This document shows, piece after piece, positions 1 to 6,459 of a stretch of DNA of 11,429 bases. This DNA is from CAZNDN01 sp964571815 (lineage in GTDB: Bacteria; Fibrobacterota; Chitinivibrionia; Chitinivibrionales; WJKA01), in contig CAZNDN010000130.1 in NCBI GenBank assembly GCA_964571815.1, positions 1 through 11,429 of the forward strand, read 5' to 3'. The stretch's first letter is position 1, and each line of letters opens with the position of its first letter. Under the pieces are notes generated by a model, which did not search any database, was not told where the DNA came from, and saw nothing but the letters and a program-made list of their open reading frames with translations. Position numbers and translations under genes: made by a program.

Positions 1-3000
1 CCGTCATCGGCGAGAAACACCACGCGCACCGTACCACTCTGATCGTGCGACGGCATCCACACGAATTCCCCGCCGGCATCGTCATACACCGCGCCTCTCG
101 GCAGATTGCCCGCACCAACGCTCACCTCATCGCCGTCGGGATCGATTGCGGACACACTGAAGCGGATCGTATCACTCTCCCATCCCTCGACCGTATCGGG
201 GACCGTAAGCTCAGGGGCTCTGTTTTCGGACTCCCTCACTTCAACGAGCACGAAATCCGAATCCACGGCACCGTCATCGTCGGTCACCACCAGCGTAAGG
301 GCATGCACGCCCACGCCGAATGCCGGTGAGGGTGCGGCGCCCGTGGCGATCACGCCGCCCGACTCCTTCCACTCCCACGACACAATGGAACCGTCGGGAT
401 CCGTCGACTCGCTCCCGTCAAGGCTTACGGTTTCGGTGCCGTCACCGCCCTGATCAACCGCGAACCGGTCCGCGCCGGCCACTGCGACGGGCCGGAGATT
501 GCCCCGGGAGTCGTAGTAGCGAAGCTGATCGGGGAACGGCGGCAGGCTGATCTGCTCAAACCAGGCCGGATCGTACTCGTAGCGACGTTCGTGGCGCCAC
601 TGCCCCGTCTTGATCTCCTTGCGGAAATCGAGGGATCGTACCAGCGCAATCGTGTCCTGCCGCCGAAGACTGTTTAGGCGTTCCGAAGCATCGGGGTATC
701 CAAGCTCACCGAGCACAGTCCACAGCTCGACCGATCCGGGATTGCGCTCCAGCACGGGCATGGCCTCGCCCGGATCCTGCTTCAGGAAGGCAAGCAGCAG
801 ACGCGGCCTCACGGCCGACGGGCGCTGCGCCAGGAGCAGGTTCAGATCGTACACGGCCGCGCTTTGGTGGCCGTCCCTGATATGCCGCAGGGCCTCGAAG
901 TATCTCCCTTCGATGCACGTGCCCGAGAAATCGGCCGGCAGCCCCTGCTCCAGGTCCATCAGTGCCCGCAGATACGCGGTATACTCCCGGAGCGTGTCGC
1001 CGATCAGGCTGAGGTAGCCGTCTACTTCGTTGAACCCGCCGTGGCGGTAGGCCGTATTGGCCATGGACAGGAGCACTTCGGGATCGTCGGAAGCATCGAC
1101 ATTGGCTTGTGCCGGCAGCGACGCCAGGCTGCTGAGCAGCTCGGATTTCGTGGCGACATTCTCCATCTCGTAGTTCAACCCATGGCCGGCATCCAGCGCC
1201 CCGATCCCGTCGGCTCCCGAACGAAGCGCACTTGCGCGAAGCTCGTTGTACCGCACCCGGTTGTCTTCGTACTCAAGCGGCAGCTTGACATTGCACACTT
1301 GCTCACCGTCAACCAGCACGCGCAGACCGTGGGCGAACGAGCCCGAAACCCACGACTGCGGCCCCACCACCGTATCGGAGAGTATCGGGGAGGAGATGTT
1401 GTCGTACTCGTAGACGCTGACCGTGCAGGGCCGGGGGCAGGTGAGCTTGAAGCCGTTGGTTTCATCGATGGAGAGGGCCACGTGCTCGTCGGCGTAGGCG
1501 ACCTTGCCGATTCCGCGCACCATGCGGTAGCACTGCGGAAGCTCGCGGGTGCCGAATGCGTCCATGAAGCTTTCGGGCACCTCAAACACGTTGTCGGTGC
1601 CGCCCCAGAGTTCGTACGGTGGTGAGTTGTTGCGGTGGTTGTAGATCTTGCTGCCGGGGTTCTTGACGGGGTCGAAGAGTCGAAGGTGGTTGGCATCGAG
1701 CCCCGGATAGTAGACCCCGGCGAACGGGTACTGCTGAAACATCGCGAAGTAGGAGCCGTCGTACTCAAGCGGCTCGGAGGGGTTGTCGATCGGGCCGTCG
1801 CGCTCGATGTCGTACAGGGTGTCGGCCAGGTGCCACAGGGCGTATTTGGTCGGGAACAGCCACTGTCCGCCGGCGCTGTAGACATCGGGGTAGCAGCACA
1901 CCTGCCAGATCCGGTCGGTTCGCCTGAGGGGGTTGGGGTTGTCGGCAATGTAGTTGACTTCGAAATCCGCGGCTCCGGGACGAAGCGTGACCGTGGAGGT
2001 AAGGTTGCGATCGCCGTACTTGCCCAGAAACCCGGCATCCTCTTCGCTCTGGTTGTACTCGAACCGCAGGTTCATCACGACCCGCACGGCGCCGTCGGTT
2101 TCGGGCTCGATATAGTAGCCGGCCTTGAAGGCAAGGTTGCCGAATTTGTCGATCATGCCCGTGGAGTTTTCCACGTAGGGAAAGCTGGGCTTGATTCCGC
2201 CGATATTCTGGGCGAACTGCACCCGGTTTGCCGGGTCGTCGTAGATTTCGAACATCCGGCGGGGCGGCGAATACGTTTTGTCAAGCACGCGAATCACCCG
2301 CATGCCCAGGTCGGGGGAAACCGTAACCCGCAGGAGGCCGTTGTCGAGGTGAATTACCTTGAAGGTGTGCTGGACGGAACCGTTGTCGGAGGTGGTGAGA
2401 TAGGACTTGATTGTGCTGAGGTTTGCCCAGTCGTAGGACTGACCCGGGCTTGCCACCGAGGGTACCTTGAAGGTGACGGTCTCGGTGCTTTCGGTTACGG
2501 CCACGCTTGCCGGCAGGGGATCGTCGTTGCGGATATACACCGTCGCGGACCCGTCGCCGAGCAGCTCGTACGCCGGATCGGGTGTAATACTCAGCACGAC
2601 CCGTTCGTTGGGCTCGGTATCGGGATCGTCGATCGGCACGATCTCGACGGTGTCGCTCTGCTCCAGGCTCCCCGCGGGCACGGTGATATCGCGGTACAGG
2701 GTCGGCACGCTGACGTAGTCGTCCCCGGCAACGGCCTCGCCCGAGAGCTGGAATGCCACGTGAAGCGTGGAATCCTGCGCAAGGAGAGAATCCAGAGTGA
2801 CCGTAATCGCAAACGAGCCGGTATCGGGCCCCCGCTCCCCGCAGGCTTCATCGGCCGGCTCGACGCGCACGCCGGTCCTTTCGATCGTGGGGTCCAGCGA
2901 AGTCAGCACGTTGTCGAACGCGGCGGTATTGAGGACCGCATCGTTGTGGGCGGTCAGCGCGAGGCCCATGTAGGCATCGGCGTTCATCGTGACTGTTGCC

Positions 3001-5999
3001 GAGCCCACCGTGAACCAGAGCTGACCGTCGGAGGACGTGTACCCCGTGAACGTATCGCCTTCCCGCACGAGCTTCACCCAGTACGGCGCAGTCACCCCGT
3101 CACCGGGCGTCGAATGGTAACTCGATGTTCCGGTCCCCGGCCGGCGTTGGAATGATGTGCCGTTGCCCGAGGTTACCACCATCATCGCGTGCTTCGACAC
3201 ATCGTTGAGCTGCTCCCGGATCATCACGCCGGCCTTGGCCCATCCGATGTCACCGTCGTGCTTTTCAAGCGACGCCACCCTCGCAACTATCTCACCATCA
3301 CCGCTCAAGGGCCGGTACACGTAATGGAATTCATCGTCGTTGTTCCAGATATCATCCCCCGAGGCCTCTACCGTGAACACGCCGTTTTCTCGCACGGCGT
3401 CCCCGGCAATGCTTACGTTGCCGATATCCCCATGTTCCCAGGGCGCCATGGCATCGGCCGTGGTGAAGTCAAACACCGTGGACCACGCACTCGTGCCTGC
3501 ACCATTGGTTGCATTGACACGCCAGAAACAGGTGGTTTCACCGGAGAGACCCGACACCGCATACTCCGTCACCGTCAGCCCGCTCCGATCCACTTCCGTG
3601 GACGTAAAATCCGATACGGTGGAGACCTGAAGCCGGTACGTGTCGGCCCCGGTAACATCGCTCCAGCGCAGCGTGGGCGGCAGCAGCACCTCCCCTGCCC
3701 CGTCGACGGGCGAAAGCGGGCCCGGCGCCGCCGGCGGCGCCTCAGACAACGTGGTAAAATCCCGCGTGGCCGACCAGGCCCCCGTCCCGATATCGTTGGT
3801 TGCACTCACGCGCCAGAAATGCCGCGTACCGTGACTCAAGTCGACTGTCGTGAACGAGGTATCGAGCAGGCCGCTTTGATCGACGACCGTTGTGGAAAAA
3901 TCTTCGACCGTGGACACCTGCACGGAATACGAGTCGGCCGCTGCGGCGGTGTTCCACAGGAGCGTTGGTGTGAGCGTTTCGCCCGTTGCCCCGTCGGAGG
4001 GAGAAAGGAGTGTCGGCGCCGACGGAGGCGCGGAGACGGCGGTGGTGAACGAGCGAATCGACGACCACGCCGAGCTGTTGCCGGCCCCGATCGTTCGTAC
4101 GTGCCAGTACCAGGTCGTTGCCTGGTCCAGGGGGGAGACGACCGTGTACGTGGTATCGGTCAATTGGGCCGCATGGACAACAATTTCGGAGCTGAAATCC
4201 GCCGCGGTCGATATCTGCACCGTGTAGCTGTCGGCCGCGGCTTCTTCGTGCCAGATCAGCTCCGGGGCGGTCGATACTCCCACGGCATCGTCGGCGGGAG
4301 CAATGAGCGCGACGGGGTTGACAAGCGGTTGTTCGGTTATGAGTTCGATCCCGTTGCCGGTACCGAGGTTGCGTGAATACTTTCTGTGAAGACCCGAATT
4401 CCAATGCTCGTGCACGCCCAGGCTTGCCAGGATGGTGCCGTCGCCTTCGGGGTCGTAGGATGCGCCCGACGGCGGATCGTGCGCCAGGGCTGCTTCGTGA
4501 AGGTAATTGTCCACGGCGCCTTCGAGGATATTGTCGTAGGCCGGCTCGTTGCGCAGGAAGTCCAGCACCACCGACTCCAGCGCCACGCCGTCCTGCGAGG
4601 CGAATATGCACGATGTCCAGTCGGGATCGGCGCTTGTGCCGAACGGCTCGCTGGACCACTTGATGACGTTGGTGCTTGACTGGTGCTCTGCCGCGTAGAG
4701 ACCGTCGACCATGAACAGCATGGTTTTTCCGCCCAGGTCCTTGTGGCCCATCAGCTCCGGCATGGGTGTGTACGAACCCATGGGTCGCGCGGGGAAAACC
4801 CATCCCCAACTGTCGAAATCGGTCGGACAGATCCAGCCGTGCAGGTGTTTCATCTCGTCGGGCCCGCTGGGAGACCACCCTTCGTTCATGTCAATCGTGT
4901 CTTTCCAGATCGAACCGAAATGATTCTTGGCGCACACGGTCAGGCCGGCGAGATTGTGGCCCCGCAGCAGGCCGCAGTTGATCAGATAGTCGGCCTCGGT
5001 GAAACAACTCGCGATCCAGGTCTCACCGCTGTACCAGACGCTATCGTTGGCATAGTGGATCGGCGTGCCCTGCATGTCGGGCTGGACCTGTTCGCGCCCG
5101 CTGCCCCCGTCGCGGTCCACGTAGTGCACATCGGGGAAATCGGCAATGCAGTAATAGTAGAGCGAATCGGCTATGAATCGCGAAGGGTCGGCAACGGTGA
5201 TGTCGGCCTGACTGATCCCGACGCGGTTGACAAGGTGATCCAGCAGGGCGTGCACCAGAGGGGGGGAGGGGTTCTGTGCATTGTCGCTCCATGTCCGATT
5301 GCTGTTCTGGGTCTGATTCAGATTGAGCTTGATCGCAATTTTCTCTCCCGCCTGATATCCCACCTGCCCTTTCCCGAGACGCTGATTGAAAGAGCTGAAC
5401 AGCGCGTCCCAGGCCTCGGTGTCGCTGTCCTTGCCGGCAAGCCACCGGATAGTGTTGGACATCATGGAGTCGACAACATCCTGGTCTATAGTGCCGGTAT
5501 TCCACCAGTACCCCGTGGAGCCGTCCCATGAAGTTGCCGCGGTGTCGTGGGCCAGCACCACACGCCCGGGATACACCCCGATTCCTTCCCCCACCGGTGC
5601 GTTGGGAGGATCGGTGGGCACGAACTCGGCGTAGATCTTCTCGGCCGGGATGCTGACATGCACCAGGAGGGCGATCATGCTCAGCAGGACGCACAGCCCG
5701 GCGACGAAATAGCGGTATTGCCTGAAATAGTGGCGGGCCTTGCGAAGAGCGAGCACCGCACCTGCAAGACTTACGATATAGGCTATGAAACCGGAGGCGA
5801 GCGGTGCGGCCACGCGCTGGCAGGGGTAGAGCATCCTGCCGGGTTTGGGGACAACCCGAACGAGAAACCAGATCAGGGCGAGGAAGCCCAGCAGAGGATA
5901 GAGCACGAGCAACGGCCCGCTCATTCGGATACCGACCACCCTGCCGGTACGGGGACATCGTCGTAAGGAGCGCTCTACTATTGACTTAAGAAAACGCAT
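1..5999 (-). CDS. Giant membrane-anchored multidomain protein, DUF362 N-terminus, 3' end outside window
   Basis: One reading frame runs without a stop for 1999 codons from ATG at 5999 to the left edge. Three hydrophobic segments (about residues 27-47, 63-85, 97-115) flank the motif KPGRMLYPCQR, which I associate with membrane-bound DUF362 proteins. A DUF362-type domain follows (about 139-440), with GEKIAIKLNLNQ and the hallmark CAKNHFGS near 355-362. Next come three FN3-like modules (about 560-848), a DUF1349-like concanavalin-fold module (about 849-1030) and a Calx-beta domain (about 1035-1158, ending TVYIRNDD). A DUF5107/galactose-mutarotase-like sandwich (about 1173-1533, LDNGLLRVTVSPDLGMRV) leads into a helical TPR-like region (about 1608-1785). 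A PKD domain (about 1835-1924, LDGSESTDPDGSI) and an Ig-like module with FVWMP close the visible part. The bulk is probably extracytoplasmic. Enzymatic function is unknown. Start is uncertain: ATGs at 6032 and 5924 are in frame and none has a strong ribosome site. Confidence 0.85.
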   Translation of the reverse strand, partial: MRFLKSIVERSLRRCPRTGRVVGIRMSGPLLVLYPLLGFLALIWFLVRVVPKPGRMLYPCQRVAAPLASGFIAYIVSLAGAVLALRKARHYFRQYRYFVAGLCVLLSMIALLVHVSIPAEKIYAEFVPTDPPNAPVGEGIGVYPGRVVLAHDTAATSWDGSTGYWWNTGTIDQDVVDSMMSNTIRWLAGKDSDTEAWDALFSSFNQRLGKGQVGYQAGEKIAIKLNLNQTQNSNRTWSDNAQNPSPPLVHALLDHLVNRVGISQADITVADPSRFIADSLYYYCIADFPDVHYVDRDGGSGREQVQPDMQGTPIHYANDSVWYSGETWIASCFTEADYLINCGLLRGHNLAGLTVCAKNHFGSIWKDTIDMNEGWSPSGPDEMKHLHGWICPTDFDSWGWVFPARPMGSYTPMPELMGHKDLGGKTMLFMVDGLYAAEHQSSTNVIKWSSEPFGTSADPDWTSCIFASQDGVALESVVLDFLRNEPAYDNILEGAVDNYLHEAALAHDPPSGASYDPEGDGTILASLGVHEHWNSGLHRKYSRNLGTGNGIELITEQPLVNPVALIAPADDAVGVSTAPELIWHEEAAADSYTVQISTAADFSSEIVVHAAQLTDTTYTVVSPLDQATTWYWHVRTIGAGNSSAWSSIRSFTTAVSAPPSAPTLLSPSDGATGETLTPTLLWNTAAAADSYSVQVSTVEDFSTTVVDQSGLLDTSFTTVDLSHGTRHFWRVSATNDIGTGAWSATRDFTTLSEAPPAAPGPLSPVDGAGEVLLPPTLRWSDVTGADTYRLQVSTVSDFTSTEVDRSGLTVTEYAVSGLSGETTCFWRVNATNGAGTSAWSTVFDFTTADAMAPWEHGDIGNVSIAGDAVRENGVFTVEASGDDIWNNDDEFHYVYRPLSGDGEIVARVASLEKHDGDIGWAKAGVMIREQLNDVSKHAMMVVTSGNGTSFQRRPGTGTSSYHSTPGDGVTAPYWVKLVREGDTFTGYTSSDGQLWFTVGSATVTMNADAYMGLALTAHNDAVLNTAAFDNVLTSLDPTIERTGVRVEPADEACGERGPDTGSFAITVTLDSLLAQDSTLHVAFQLSGEAVAGDDYVSVPTLYRDITVPAGSLEQSDTVEIVPIDDPDTEPNERVVLSITPDPAYELLGDGSATVYIRNDDPLPASVAVTESTETVTFKVPSVASPGQSYDWANLSTIKSYLTTSDNGSVQHTFKVIHLDNGLLRVTVSPDLGMRVIRVLDKTYSPPRRMFEIYDDPANRVQFAQNIGGIKPSFPYVENSTGMIDKFGNLAFKAGYYIEPETDGAVRVVMNLRFEYNQSEEDAGFLGKYGDRNLTSTVTLRPGAADFEVNYIADNPNPLRRTDRIWQVCCYPDVYSAGGQWLFPTKYALWHLADTLYDIERDGPIDNPSEPLEYDGSYFAMFQQYPFAGVYYPGLDANHLRLFDPVKNPGSKIYNHRNNSPPYELWGGTDNVFEVPESFMDAFGTRELPQCYRMVRGIGKVAYADEHVALSIDETNGFKLTCPRPCTVSVYEYDNISSPILSDTVVGPQSWVSGSFAHGLRVLVDGEQVCNVKLPLEYEDNRVRYNELRASALRSGADGIGALDAGHGLNYEMENVATKSELLSSLASLPAQANVDASDDPEVLLSMANTAYRHGGFNEVDGYLSLIGDTLREYTAYLRALMDLEQGLPADFSGTCIEGRYFEALRHIRDGHQSAAVYDLNLLLAQRPSAVRPRLLLAFLKQDPGEAMPVLERNPGSVELWTVLGELGYPDASERLNSLRRQDTIALVRSLDFRKEIKTGQWRHERRYEYDPAWFEQISLPPFPDQLRYYDSRGNLRPVAVAGADRFAVDQGGDGTETVSLDGSESTDPDGSIVSWEWKESGGVIATGAAPSPAFGVGVHALTLVVTDDDGAVDSDFVLVEVRESENRAPELTVPDTVEGWESDTIRFSVSAIDPDGDEVSVGAGNLPRGAVYDDAGGEFVWMPSHDQSGTVRVVFLADD
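3456..4322 (-). repeat. Three consecutive FN3-like modules inside the giant protein
   Basis: Three modules of roughly 95 residues share the same skeleton. Each opens with a proline-rich lead and a TxLxW strand, continues with ADSYTVQIST-type text and a DF(S/T)S turn, then a (F/Y)WRV or YWHV strand, then (A/S)WS, and ends in FTT. The copies are clearly homologous but well diverged, so they are an old duplication rather than a recent one. Such modules usually act as spacers or binding units in secreted bacterial proteins. Here they separate the DUF362-type domain from the lectin-like and Calx-beta modules. Confidence 0.8.
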
Positions 6000-6121
6000 G
6001 GCTGTGCGCGGGGTCCAAGGTAGTTGCCCCATGAACGCAGACAGTCCCCGGTCGTTCCTGCGCGAATTGCTCCCTCACGTTTATGGATGCGCCACACCTA
6101 CCTCTTTACTGTCCGATATCA

Positions 6122-6151
6122 ATTATAATACAAAGGACCGCTTCATGCCAG
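6122..6151 (-). promoter_or_regulatory. Candidate promoter for the giant gene, with a two-way -10 box
   Basis: The octamer ATTATAAT at 6122-6129 is a perfect palindrome, so TATAAT is present on both strands. On the minus strand, CTGGCA (6151-6146) lies 18 nt upstream and matches four of six bases of TTGACA. This would give a leader of about 115 nt before ATG 5999. On the plus strand no reasonable -35 is visible, although a small ORF starts 16 nt after the box. The surrounding bases are unusually AT-rich for this window. The call is from sequence pattern only, and the organism's sigma-factor preferences are unknown. Confidence 0.35.
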
Positions 6152-6318
6152 AAAAACCGAATCACGGCCGAAAACAGATGTTCCGCCCGGTTGCCGCGAG
6201 TGTGCACAACGTTTCACAGCAGACCTCCGCACCAGCCGGCAACACCGTCGTGCAGCAAGGCCTCGAAATCCGCCCGGTACTCCACGCAGGAAGCCATCAA
6301 ACGCCGCACTCGACATAA
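6145..6318 (+). CDS. Possible small protein, 57 aa, unknown
   Basis: This ORF opens with ATG 6145, preceded by AAAGGA (6132-6137) at good ribosome-site spacing and by TATAAT at 6124-6129. It ends at TAA 6316-6318. The product is short, polar and basic at the start (MPEKPNHGRKQMFRP), with no signal peptide, membrane segment or motif I recognise. It is the only plus-strand candidate not lying over a convincing minus-strand gene. Against it, the codon-aligned antisense frame is also fairly open, only one TGA interrupting it, so neither frame is clearly the coding one. The -10 box is so close that the transcript would begin inside or after the ribosome site. It could be a remnant or chance ORF. 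Confidence 0.2.
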   Translation: MPEKPNHGRKQMFRPVAASVHNVSQQTSAPAGNTVVQQGLEIRPVLHAGSHQTPHST

Positions 6319-6354
6319 GAACATTTTTGAACTCACCTGCCTTACTTCAACTAT

Positions 6355-6378
6355 GGGAGCCAGTTGCAACAAGTTCCC
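6355..6378. repeat. 24-bp imperfect palindrome, operator-like
   Basis: The centre GTTGCAAC is a perfect 8-bp palindrome. The outer arms GGGA and TCCC pair, and one further position inside them also matches. Total length and symmetry fit a site for a dimeric regulator, but no regulator gene is in the window. It lies about 80 bases past the radical SAM stop and about 350 bases upstream of the giant gene's start. It could equally be part of a decayed element. Confidence 0.35.
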
Positions 6379-6420
6379 AACGTCGTCAATACGTCACTCA
6401 GAGGTTCGATCGGAAACGGG

Positions 6421-6452
6421 GTGCCGGAGCCGGCGAGTTCCGCACTCGGCAC
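6421..6452 (-). terminator. Weak terminator-like hairpin after the radical SAM gene
   Basis: GTGCC-g-GAG at 6421-6429 pairs with CTC-GGCAC at 6445-6452, giving an 8-bp GC-rich stem with one bulged base and a 15-nt loop. The loop can itself fold as CGAGT/ACTCG. On the minus strand it begins 8 nt after the TGA at 6460-6462. Only a short T run (CCCGTTTCC) follows, so it is not a textbook intrinsic terminator. Position is the main argument. Confidence 0.3.
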
Positions 6453-6459
6453 ATTCTGT

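Larger units (their letters stand above)
6000..6459. other. 460-base intergenic stretch without a confident gene
   Basis: This stretch lies between the stop of the radical SAM gene and the start of the giant gene. It holds a weak terminator-like hairpin just after the radical SAM stop, a 24-bp imperfect palindrome, a small plus-strand ORF and an AT-rich two-way -10 box. On the minus strand a frame from about 6400 to 6216 reads plausibly as protein (for example LLQLAPIVEVRQ), stops at a TGA and then stays open for about 40 codons. This may be a decayed gene. I recognise no family in it. Confidence 0.6.

Noticed and set aside
3456..4322. The FN3-like repeats as a recent DNA tandem duplication
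   Set aside because: The protein skeleton repeats, but the nucleotide sequences of the three modules are well diverged, so there is no recent DNA-level repeat.
864..5531. Long plus-strand ORFs at 864-1625, 1635-3155, 3189-4376 and 4683-5531
   Set aside because: All are exactly codon-aligned antisense to the giant minus-strand gene. They stay open because TTA, CTA and TCA codons are rare in it. Their products have no recognisable domains, while the minus frame has many.
1175..5958. Minus-strand ORFs at 1175-2038, 3742-4878 and 5041-5958
   Set aside because: They are out-of-frame readings of the giant gene with Arg-, Ser- and Pro-rich low-complexity composition, and the in-frame product carries clear domain motifs throughout.
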